Origin: a bacterium CPR1
Lineage (GTDB): Bacteria; Vulcanimicrobiota; Xenobia; Xenobiales; QWHO01
Reading direction: 5' to 3'
Assembly: GCA_021404945.1 (NCBI GenBank)
Contig: QWHO01000003.1
Coordinates: forward strand, 1 to 42,703
DNA: 42,703 bases
In this document: in pieces, positions 9,117-16,702 of the stretch
How positions within the stretch are numbered: the first letter of the stretch is position 1
Layout of the letters: every line of letters starts with the position of its first letter
The notes under the pieces: model-generated
What the model was told of the DNA's origin: nothing
What the model saw: only the letters and a program-made list of their open reading frames with translations
The model's database searches: none
Made by a program: the position numbers and the translations under genes

Positions 9117-9183
9117 GCCCTCGCCGACCGGCCTGGCCGGCCGCGGCCCGACGCCCGAGTGCCCCCGCAAGCCTGTGGAAGGC

Positions 9184-9217
9184 ATGTAAGCCAGATGTAA
9201 GAGCCTGCCCGTAAAGT
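9184..9217 (+). promoter_or_regulatory. SARP-like direct heptamer repeat and -10 before the cytochrome c-nar operon
   Basis: ATGTAAG (9184-9190), four bases CCAG, then ATGTAAG again (9195-9201): two identical heptamers with 11-bp periodicity. This is the geometry of SARP binding sites, where heptamers separated by 4 bp lie about 8 bp before the -10. TAAAGT (9212-9217) lies 10 bp downstream and can serve as the -10. A SARP-domain regulator is encoded immediately upstream, which makes this its likely operator. Confidence 0.6.
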
Positions 9218-9349
9218 ACACCTGGAGGCAGAGATCATTGGTCTCGCGCTCCGATGGATTTCGTACGCGTGAGCGAGGCTGGCTCTGCTCGCCGGGCGGT
9301 CGCCGCCCGCGAAGTCGTGACACTATCGAGAAGGGATTGTCTTTGGGAG

Positions 9350-9838
9350 ATGAGTAGGACTCGAGCCTTCTTCTTGAATTGCCCACTGCGCCGGCTGCTC
9401 GCGGTGTTCTTGGTGGCGGCCATGTGCTGCAGCGCGGCGGCCCAAACTGGTAGCGAGGTTTTCGCAAGTAAGTGCACCGCCTGTCACACGATCGGGGAGG
9501 GGCCCAAGATCGGGCCGGACCTGAAGGGAGTCACCGAGCGGCGCGAGCAGGCCTGGCTCAAGGTCCAGATTCAAAATCCCAAGATGCACCACGACCAGAA
9601 CGACCCGGTCACCCAGGAGTTGCGCAAGACGTTCCCCGCTGCCATGCCAAACCTGGGGATATCTGACCAGGAAACCGACGCCCTTATCGTCTTTCTCGGT
9701 GGCGGAGCAACGGGGGGCGCCCCTCCTTCGGGCATTCCGGGCCCGTTCATCCCGACCATCGGAGTCGGTCTTGTCTTGATCGCCGGGTTCACCCTGATCG
9801 GGCTGCAGGCGGGAAAGAAGAAAGCGCTGGAGGTATAA
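9350..9838 (+). CDS. Membrane-anchored monoheme cytochrome c of the nar operon
   Basis: 162 aa from the ATG at 9350, chosen because it gives a clean Sec signal (RRLLAVFLVAAMCCSAAAQ); the longer frame from 9254 adds about 32 unlikely residues. The heme site is CTACH (42-46) and the axial Met is probably Met99 in AAMPNL. The class I fold ends with an Asp/Leu-rich helix (ETDALIVFL), then a Gly/Pro linker and one C-terminal transmembrane helix with a Lys-rich end (GKKK), so the heme domain sits outside the membrane. It is 4 nt before narG. A cytochrome c as first gene of a nar operon also occurs in Thermus (NarC, diheme there), where it serves electron transfer to the nitrate reductase. The same role is inferred here. 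Confidence 0.87.
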   Translation: MSRTRAFFLNCPLRRLLAVFLVAAMCCSAAAQTGSEVFASKCTACHTIGEGPKIGPDLKGVTERREQAWLKVQIQNPKMHHDQNDPVTQELRKTFPAAMPNLGISDQETDALIVFLGGGATGGAPPSGIPGPFIPTIGVGLVLIAGFTLIGLQAGKKKALEV

Positions 9839-9842
9839 GCCC

Positions 9843-12800
9843 GTGACGAGCAGGTGGTTCGACATCAACAAAGACTCCCGGTCGTGGGAGAATTTCTATC
9901 GTCAACGCTGGTCCTACGACCGGAGCGTGCGAACCTCTCACGGGGTCAACTGCTCGATGGCGTGCAGTTGGGAGGTCTTCGTCAAGGACGGTCTCATCTG
10001 CTGGGAGCTGCAAAAAACCGATTACCCGCAGATCGACCCCGACGTGCCCAACGTCGAGCCCAGGGGCTGCCAGCGGGGAGCTACCGCCTCGTGGTACCCT
10101 TACAGCCCGTTGAGACCCAAGTACCCCTACATCCGTGGGGTCCTCTGGAAGATGTATCAGCAAGGCCTGGCCAGCGGCAAAGACCCGGTCGAAGCCTGGG
10201 CCAGCATCGTCGAGAACGAGGGACACAGCAAGGCCTATAAGCTGGCCCGGGGCAAAGCCGGTTGGAAGCGGGTCACCTGGGACGAGGCCTGTGAGATGGT
10301 GGCGGCTGCCCAGATTTACACCATCAAGAAGTTCGGTCCCGACCACATCGCCAGCTTTGCGCCCATCCCGGCCATGAGCCTGCTCAGTTTCATCTCCGGT
10401 CATCGCTACAACAACTTGATCGGGGGAATCTACTGCAGTTACTACGAGTGGTATCACGACCTCCCGCACGTCTCTCCCTCCATGTTCGGAGATCAGACCG
10501 AGAACTGCGAGAGCTCGGACTGGTATCACAGCACCTACTGGATCGTAGCCGGCACCAACCTCAACATGACGAGGACGGCGGACTGCCACTTCCTTCCCGA
10601 GGCCAAGTACCGGGGAACGAAAGTGGTGGTTTTGTCTCCGAACTACTCAGATGTCTCCAAGTATGCCGACCTTTGGGTTCCCCTGGTACCGGGAAGCGAT
10701 GGCGCTTACTTGATGGCCTGCATCCACGTCATTCTCAAGGAATTCTTCGCTGACCGTGAAGTCCCGTATTTCATGGATTATGTCAAGAAATATACCAACT
10801 TGCCCTTCCTGGTCATGCTCGACAAGAACGGTGAGACGCATTATCAGGGCCGGTTCCTGAGAGCCTCCGACCTGGCCGCCCACAAAGACCAGGAGAATGC
10901 CGACTGGAAACTCCTGATGATGGACGAGGGCGGCGAGATGCACGTCCCGACCGGGACGGTGGGTTTCCGCTGGGAGAAGGAGCCCACCGGCAACTGGAAC
11001 TTGCAGTCCAAGGACGCCGTAACGGGAAAAGAGTTCGACCCCATGCTGACGCTTCTTGGCAAGAGCGAGCAAAGAGCGAGCGTCTCTTTCAGTGACTTCA
11101 CCAACACGTTCCACATCACTCTGGGCAAGACCCCGGGCAAGGGCAAGGCTGCCCAGGAGATCCTGCGCGAGGTCCCGGTCAAAGAGGTCACTTTGAAGGA
11201 CGGAAAGACCTGTCTGGTCACCACGGCCTTCGACCTGCTGATGGCCCAGGCGGGCGTTTCGCGTGGTCTGAAGGGCGATTATCCCAAAGACTACGATGAC
11301 CCGAAGCCTTACACGCCGGCATGGCAAGAATCTCAGAGCGGCGTGAGCAGGAACCTGGCCATTCAGGTGGCCCGAGAGTTTGCCGAGAATGCGGAGAAGA
11401 CGAAGGGAAAATCCCTCTTCATCACCGGTCCGGGGGTGCAGCACTGGTATCACGGAGCCTCCTTGTACTATCGAAGTATGGCGGTGATGCTGGCGCTGTG
11501 TGGCTGCAATGGAGTCAATGGCGGCAATTTCAATCACTATGTTGGAACCCAGCATACGAGGCTGAACGCGGCCTTCGTCAATCTCAGTGGCGCGCTCGAC
11601 TGGCAGCGACCTCCTCGGATCATGAACACCACCTCGCTGTGGTACTTCCACACCGGCCAGTGGCGTTACGACGGAATGAACCTCGACACGCAATGGGCCG
11701 TGGGCGCCGAGAAGCTTCCTCCCCTCAACCATGCCGCCGACGTGAACTCGCTGGCGGTGAGACTGGGCTGGTTGCCCTTCTTCCCCCAGGTCGACCGCAA
11801 GAACCCTCTCAAGCTCTATGAGGAAGCCGTGCAGGCCGGTTGCAAGACCGATGCCGAGGTCAAAGAGTGGGTTGCCGAGCAGTTCAAGAGCGGCAAGCTC
11901 AATTTTGCCCTGCCGAATGTCGATGCTCCTGAGAACCAGCTCAAGATTCTCACCGTCTACCGGGGCAACTTGATCGGCACCAGCATGCGCGGCCAGGAAT
12001 TGACGCTCAAGCACTTCCTGGGCACGCACCACAACGTGATGTGGGATAATGAGCCGGCCAAGGGCATGGTGAAAGAGATCGATTGGGTCGAGCCTTCCCC
12101 TGTCGGAAAGCTCGACCTGCTGGTCAACCTGAACCTGCGGATGGACAGCACGGCCAACTATGCCGATGTCGTGCTCCCTGCGGCCTTCTGGTATGAGAAG
12201 TATGACATCACTTTCGGCGACATGCATACCTTCGTGCATCCTCTGACGCCGGCTACCGATCCCCCCTGGGAGACCAAGCACGACTGGGAAGCCTTCAAGC
12301 TGATCGCCAAGAAGTTCTCCGAGCTGGCCAAGAAGCACTTCCCCCAGCCGGTCAAGGACGTGGTCTTCAAAGCCCTGTGGATGGACAGTCCGGACATGCT
12401 CGCCCAGCCTCTCGGTGAGGTCAAGGATTGGAAGAAGGGGGAAGCCGAGCTCATCCCCGGCAAGACCTTCCCCGATATCGCCGTGGTCGAGCGCGACTAT
12501 ACGGCCGTTTACGACAAGCTTGTCTCGCTGGGCCCGCTGGTCTGCAAGCCCAAAGGATTTGGCTCCAAGGGGCAATACACCGACCTCACCCCCATCGTGG
12601 AGGAAGAGCTCAAGCACAACGACTCGCTGACCGTTCGCGATGGTCGGGTGACCTTTGAGAAGGCCGAGCAGTTCTGTGAGCTGATCTGTCAGATCTCTCC
12701 CGAGCTCAACGGCCGGCTTTCGGAGATGTTCTTCAAGGAGATGGAGAAGAAAGTCGGCCTGCCTCTGGCGGACATGGTCGAGAGCGTGCGGCAACGGCGC

Positions 12801-13598
12801 GTGCATTACCGCGACATCATCGCCCAACCCAGGAGAATTCACACCACCCCCCAGTGGAGCGCCATTCTCTCCGACCCGAAGACAGGCAAGCTGAGAACAT
12901 TCGGGCCGTTTACCATGAACGTCGAGCGCCTGAAGCCCTGGCACACGCTCTCGGGCCGGCAAGAGATCTACTATGATCACCAGGGCATCCGCGAGTTCGG
13001 CGAGTCCCTGCCGACCAACAAGCCGCCCATCGACATGGTTGCCGTGGGCGACATCCGGCTCGACAAGGCCGAGGGAAAATCCAAGGTGTTCCGGTTCATT
13101 ACCCCTCACGGCAAGTGGCAAATCCACAGCTCGTTCCGCGATCACTGGCCCATGCTGCAACTGTCCCGCGGTGGCCCTACGGTGTGGCTCAATCCGGACG
13201 ACGCCAAAGAGATCGACGTGGCCGACAACGACTGGGTCGAAATGTACTGTGAGAACGGCATCGAGGTGGTGCGGGCGGTCGTGAGCCACCAGGTTCCCAG
13301 GGACATGGCCATTACCTACCACCAGGTGGAGCGCCACATCAACGTCCCGTTCTCGCCACTGGCTCACAAGCGCAAGCTGCCGGACCTGCGAGGCGGAAAC
13401 AACAATGCGACCACAAGGATCTTGATGAACCCGAGCACGATGATCGGTGGCTACGCCCAGTTCACCTTCTACATCAACTTCTGGGGTCCGAGCCCGTCAG
13501 AGCGCGACCACGGGGTGTTGATTCGCAAGATGCCTCTGGGCGGCACCAAGAAAGTCATCTATCGAGAGGAAGAGCTCAACTTGCTCCCTCGGGAGTGA
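9843..13598 (+). CDS. narG: Respiratory nitrate reductase alpha subunit (NarG-type molybdoenzyme)
   Basis: 1251 aa (E. coli NarG is 1247), GTG start. The N-terminal FS0 cluster ligands are His33, Cys37, Cys41 and Cys76, with exactly the spacing of E. coli His50/Cys54/Cys58/Cys93. Asp206 in WYHDLP aligns by spacing with the molybdenum ligand Asp222. Further NarG wording includes ESSDWYHSTYWI, YRGTKVVVLSPNYSDVSKYADLWVP and EPRGCQRGA. There is no twin-arginine signal, so the active site should be cytoplasmic as in classical NarGHI. It reduces nitrate to nitrite with electrons from NarI/NarH. Nitrite-oxidising NXR enzymes belong to the same family; the companion NarI and NarK with no NXR-like periplasmic signal favour a reductase. 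The gene is followed 40 nt later by narH. Confidence 0.95.
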   Translation: MTSRWFDINKDSRSWENFYRQRWSYDRSVRTSHGVNCSMACSWEVFVKDGLICWELQKTDYPQIDPDVPNVEPRGCQRGATASWYPYSPLRPKYPYIRGVLWKMYQQGLASGKDPVEAWASIVENEGHSKAYKLARGKAGWKRVTWDEACEMVAAAQIYTIKKFGPDHIASFAPIPAMSLLSFISGHRYNNLIGGIYCSYYEWYHDLPHVSPSMFGDQTENCESSDWYHSTYWIVAGTNLNMTRTADCHFLPEAKYRGTKVVVLSPNYSDVSKYADLWVPLVPGSDGAYLMACIHVILKEFFADREVPYFMDYVKKYTNLPFLVMLDKNGETHYQGRFLRASDLAAHKDQENADWKLLMMDEGGEMHVPTGTVGFRWEKEPTGNWNLQSKDAVTGKEFDPMLTLLGKSEQRASVSFSDFTNTFHITLGKTPGKGKAAQEILREVPVKEVTLKDGKTCLVTTAFDLLMAQAGVSRGLKGDYPKDYDDPKPYTPAWQESQSGVSRNLAIQVAREFAENAEKTKGKSLFITGPGVQHWYHGASLYYRSMAVMLALCGCNGVNGGNFNHYVGTQHTRLNAAFVNLSGALDWQRPPRIMNTTSLWYFHTGQWRYDGMNLDTQWAVGAEKLPPLNHAADVNSLAVRLGWLPFFPQVDRKNPLKLYEEAVQAGCKTDAEVKEWVAEQFKSGKLNFALPNVDAPENQLKILTVYRGNLIGTSMRGQELTLKHFLGTHHNVMWDNEPAKGMVKEIDWVEPSPVGKLDLLVNLNLRMDSTANYADVVLPAAFWYEKYDITFGDMHTFVHPLTPATDPPWETKHDWEAFKLIAKKFSELAKKHFPQPVKDVVFKALWMDSPDMLAQPLGEVKDWKKGEAELIPGKTFPDIAVVERDYTAVYDKLVSLGPLVCKPKGFGSKGQYTDLTPIVEEELKHNDSLTVRDGRVTFEKAEQFCELICQISPELNGRLSEMFFKEMEKKVGLPLADMVESVRQRRVHYRDIIAQPRRIHTTPQWSAILSDPKTGKLRTFGPFTMNVERLKPWHTLSGRQEIYYDHQGIREFGESLPTNKPPIDMVAVGDIRLDKAEGKSKVFRFITPHGKWQIHSSFRDHWPMLQLSRGGPTVWLNPDDAKEIDVADNDWVEMYCENGIEVVRAVVSHQVPRDMAITYHQVERHINVPFSPLAHKRKLPDLRGGNNNATTRILMNPSTMIGGYAQFTFYINFWGPSPSERDHGVLIRKMPLGGTKKVIYREEELNLLPRE

Positions 13599-13638
13599 GA
13601 CGATCCGGGGCGACCGGGAGTGAGGAAGGAAGTGTAGT

Positions 13639-15204
13639 ATGAGGGTCAAGGCGACCTACAGCATGACATTCAATCTGGAGAAGTGCATCGGTTGCAATAC
13701 CTGTTCCGTCACCTGTAAGAACGTCTGGACCAATCGCCAGGGCGCCGAGTATATGTGGTGGAACAATGTCGAGACCAAGCCCGGCATCGGCTACCCGAAG
13801 CAGTGGGAGAATCAGGACCGCTACAAGGGCGGGTGGGTCAAGGATGGCTATAAGCCACTGAGACTGCGCTACGGTGGCAGGGCCTACCAGATGCTCAACC
13901 TTTTCTACAACCCCCACATGCCGGAGATGCAGGACTACTACGGCGGTGACGTTTACACTTTCACTTACGAGGATCTGCACACGACCGAGCCGCTGAGGCA
14001 GCAACCCGTGGCCGCTCCCCGCTCCATGGTCACCGACGAGCGTGACATTCCCATCAACTGGGGTGCCAACTGGGAGGACAATGCCGGGGGGGCGCACATC
14101 ACCGGAAAGTATGACATGAACTTCAAGGGGATCAGCCCCGAGCAACATGAAGCCTTTCTGCGTTTCCGGGACGTTTTCTACTTCTATCTGCCCCGCATCT
14201 GCAATCACTGCATGAATCCCGCCTGCGTGGCGGCCTGTCCCTCCGGTGCCGCTTACAAGCGCGAAGAGGATGGGATCGTGCTCATCGATCAGACCCGCTG
14301 CCGGAACTGGCGTTATTGCATCTCCTCCTGCCCCTACAAGAAGCCATACTTCAACTGGTTCAGCGGCAAGATGGAGAAGTGCATCCTCTGTTTCCCCCGC
14401 GTGGAGTCTGGCATGCCGCCGGTCTGCTTCCACTCGTGCGTGGGGAAGATTCGCTCCTTCGGAGTGCTCCTCTATGACCTGGACAAAGTCGAGGAAGCCG
14501 CCTCGGTGGAGGAGAAAGACCTGATCAAGGCCCAGAGGGCCCTGGTGCTCGACCCTCACGATCCGAAGGTGATCGAGAGCGCTCGCGCAAGCGGGCTCGG
14601 GGACGATTGGATCGAAGCCGCCCAGCGCTCTCCCGTCTATCGCTTGTTCAAGGAGTGGAAGCTGGCGCTGCCTCTGCACCCCGAATTCAGGACGCTCCCC
14701 TCGCTCTTCTACATCCCGCCACTCAGCCCCGTCATCACCACGGCCGGCAAGGACTCGCCCGGCGAGAAGGATGTCTTCGACATGGCCCGGACCCCGGAGA
14801 CGCTGGTCGGACTGGACGAGCTGGACAAGTTCCGAGTTCCGATGCAGTACCTGGCCAACCTTTTCTCGGCTGGAAACGTCGAGGAGGTCAGGGATTCGCT
14901 TGCCCGGCAACTGGCCGTTCGTCACTATGAGCGGGGACGTCAGGTGGAGGGGCGCCCCAACGTGGAGGCGCTCAAGAAGGTGGGCCTGACCGAAGAGGAG
15001 GCTGCCGGCATCATTCGCGCCGTCTCGCTGGCCTTCTATCAGGAGCGCTTCGTGGTCCCCACCACCAAGCGCGAGAATGCGGAAATCAGCCCCTACACCG
15101 AGCGCGGCCTGGCCGGGTTCGACGCGATGGGGCCCTGGACTCCGCTGAAACGTCGGCAGAGCTACCACAAATCTCATCATGACGCGGTGAAAGAGTATGA
15201 ATGA
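13639..15204 (+). CDS. narH: Nitrate reductase beta subunit, Fe-S protein
   Basis: 521 aa, ATG preceded by GGAAGG. It carries four Cys groups for [Fe-S] clusters: CIGCNTCSVTC near the N-terminus, CNHCMNPACVAACP, CRNWRYCISSCP and KCILCFPR...CFHSC. The Trp in CRNWRYC replaces a Cys, as in E. coli NarH, where this converts one site to a [3Fe-4S] cluster. It passes electrons from the NarI hemes to NarG on the cytoplasmic face. Its last 8 nt overlap the start of narJ, so the two are coupled. Length and motif order are normal for the family (E. coli 512 aa). Confidence 0.95.
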   Translation: MRVKATYSMTFNLEKCIGCNTCSVTCKNVWTNRQGAEYMWWNNVETKPGIGYPKQWENQDRYKGGWVKDGYKPLRLRYGGRAYQMLNLFYNPHMPEMQDYYGGDVYTFTYEDLHTTEPLRQQPVAAPRSMVTDERDIPINWGANWEDNAGGAHITGKYDMNFKGISPEQHEAFLRFRDVFYFYLPRICNHCMNPACVAACPSGAAYKREEDGIVLIDQTRCRNWRYCISSCPYKKPYFNWFSGKMEKCILCFPRVESGMPPVCFHSCVGKIRSFGVLLYDLDKVEEAASVEEKDLIKAQRALVLDPHDPKVIESARASGLGDDWIEAAQRSPVYRLFKEWKLALPLHPEFRTLPSLFYIPPLSPVITTAGKDSPGEKDVFDMARTPETLVGLDELDKFRVPMQYLANLFSAGNVEEVRDSLARQLAVRHYERGRQVEGRPNVEALKKVGLTEEEAAGIIRAVSLAFYQERFVVPTTKRENAEISPYTERGLAGFDAMGPWTPLKRRQSYHKSHHDAVKEYE

Positions 15205-15814
15205 GAACCTCTATCGGGCTATCGCCGAGCTGTGGTGTAATCCCTGTGATCTGGAAGCTGAGGCGCGAATGCGGGCGGCCGAGACTGCCCTGGCCGAGGC
15301 GCGGGTCCTGGGCCCGGAGTGCAGCGAGCCCCTGCAGCTTTTCCTGAGCAGCACCGCCAGTGAAGAGGAATACATCGACCTTTTCGAGCTAGACCCCAAG
15401 TGCTCTCTCTACCTCGGCAGCAATGTCTTTGCCGAGCCCGAATCCTGTGCCAAGGCGGGCGTGTGCGATCGCAATGGATATATGCTCGAGTGGGTCGGGA
15501 TCTATCAGCACTTTGGTTTGATGCCCAATGGCAGGGATCTGCCCGACTATCTGCCCCAGGTGGTGGACTTTCTGGGCATGTCGGCCGGATCAGACGACCC
15601 GATCCGGCTCAAGGCGATCAAGGAATACACCCTGCCTTACCTGCCCCCCATTCGCACCAAGCTTCAAGAATTGCAGAGCCCGTACGTGCATTTGCTGGAC
15701 GTGCTCGAGCGCCTGCTGCAACAAGACCTGGAGCGTCTGGGCGCAGGCAGCCTGATGGAGAACCTACCTCTCACTGAAGGAGAAGGAGAAATGGTGGAGA
15801 CGAGCCGTGGTTGA
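15197..15814 (+). CDS. narJ: Nitrate reductase assembly chaperone NarJ
   Basis: 205 aa, mostly helical, in the standard narGHJI position and overlapping both neighbours. Family wording: LFELDPKCSLYLGSNVF, GYMLEWVGIYQHFGL, LPDYLPQVVDFLGM. NarJ/TorD-type chaperones hold apo-NarG in the cytoplasm until molybdenum cofactor and FS0 are inserted, then allow docking on NarI. A small Cys set (CAKAGVCDRNGY) in the middle is not something I know from E. coli NarJ. Identification leans partly on gene order, which is decisive here. Confidence 0.88.
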   Translation: MNENLYRAIAELWCNPCDLEAEARMRAAETALAEARVLGPECSEPLQLFLSSTASEEEYIDLFELDPKCSLYLGSNVFAEPESCAKAGVCDRNGYMLEWVGIYQHFGLMPNGRDLPDYLPQVVDFLGMSAGSDDPIRLKAIKEYTLPYLPPIRTKLQELQSPYVHLLDVLERLLQQDLERLGAGSLMENLPLTEGEGEMVETSRG

Positions 15815-16505
15815 CAACTTCCTCTTCGTCGCATTGCCTTATATCTCGCTGTTGCTGTTCTTTGGCGGAACATTCTACCGCACTTTCTCTGGCGGCATGA
15901 CAGAGTTCCGGGGCCGCTGGGACTGGTCAGTTCGGGGAGACTTCATGTGGACGACCCGCTCGACCGGTTTCTTCGGGCGCGCTTCCATTGGCCCGGCCGT
16001 CCTGTGCCTGCACTGGGGGCTGTTCATCTTGTTGATCGCCCACCTGGTCGGTTTCGTGGCGGGTGCCGTGAACTGGGCCTGGGGCGTCGACTACTTCCGC
16101 TGGACGGGGATGGTGGGCGGAATGCTGGTCCTGTACGGCGCAATCTGGGCCTTTGCCCGGAGGCTTTCGATCCCGCAGCTTCGGTCCATCAGTATGACGG
16201 AAGACTACATCGTCTTGCTCTTCATCATCTTCATCACCAGCCTCGGCCTCTACCACTCGATGATCAAGCTGGCCTGGGGCGTGACCTACAATGCCGGACC
16301 CTGGGTCGGCGGATTGTTGACCTTGCGACCCGATGCAGCCTTGATGGCGGCAGCTCCGCTCCTCATGAAGACGCACGTGGTTGTGGCCATGCTCTTCTTT
16401 TGCTACCTGCCCTTCACCAAGCTGGTCCACCTGTTCAGCTACCCCTTCAGCTTCATGCTCCGCCCCCACATCACCATGCGGAGCTTTGCAGGCTTGAAGC
16501 GGTGA
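15807..16505 (+). CDS. narI: Nitrate reductase gamma subunit, diheme cytochrome b
   Basis: 232 aa, GTG start overlapping the end of narJ. Five hydrophobic helices are visible. The heme b ligands are present with E. coli spacing: LHWGLFILLIAHL carries two His 10 residues apart (His56/His66 in E. coli), and KTHVVVAMLFF...KLVHLFS carries two His 18 residues apart (His187/His205). It oxidises quinol, or here possibly accepts electrons via the membrane cytochrome c at 9350, and delivers them to NarH. The final GTGA is shared with the next small gene. Confidence 0.93.
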   Translation: MVDNFLFVALPYISLLLFFGGTFYRTFSGGMTEFRGRWDWSVRGDFMWTTRSTGFFGRASIGPAVLCLHWGLFILLIAHLVGFVAGAVNWAWGVDYFRWTGMVGGMLVLYGAIWAFARRLSIPQLRSISMTEDYIVLLFIIFITSLGLYHSMIKLAWGVTYNAGPWVGGLLTLRPDAALMAAAPLLMKTHVVVAMLFFCYLPFTKLVHLFSYPFSFMLRPHITMRSFAGLKR

Positions 16506-16699
16506 GCACCAAAGTGATGGCACCTGCGCAGGAGCAGGTCACTTTGACGGTAAACGGGCGCGGTATTCCCCTGTCAGATTTCGTGCAGCGGGCGATGGCG
16601 GGTATGCTCAGGGGGTTTCTGGGCTCTCTCAAAGGCGTGCATGACCCCGGCGAAGTGTGCATCACGCTTTCTCGGCCTCAACAGCCTCGCGCGGGGTAA
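16502..16699 (+). CDS. Small conserved-looking protein between narI and narK
   Basis: A 65-aa frame with a GTG start overlapping the narI stop (GTGA) and ending 3 nt before the narK start, so its placement is that of a real operon member. Sequence: a short strand VTLTVNGRGIPLS, an amphipathic helix FVQRAMAGMLRGFLGSLKGV, then EVCITLSRP. No signal peptide, metal motif or known family is recognised. It may be a small assembly or regulatory factor for the nitrate system. Both tight overlaps argue for translation. Confidence 0.6.
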   Translation: MSTKVMAPAQEQVTLTVNGRGIPLSDFVQRAMAGMLRGFLGSLKGVHDPGEVCITLSRPQQPRAG

Positions 16700-16702
16700 G
16701 GC

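Noticed and set aside
9254-9349. Longer start for the nar-operon cytochrome c
   Set aside because: It would put ~32 hydrophilic residues before the signal peptide; the ATG at 9350 gives a normal Sec signal.
10647-13367. 906-codon minus-strand frame opposite narG
   Set aside because: Antisense shadow caused by high GC; narG is unambiguous and the antisense peptide has no recognisable domain.
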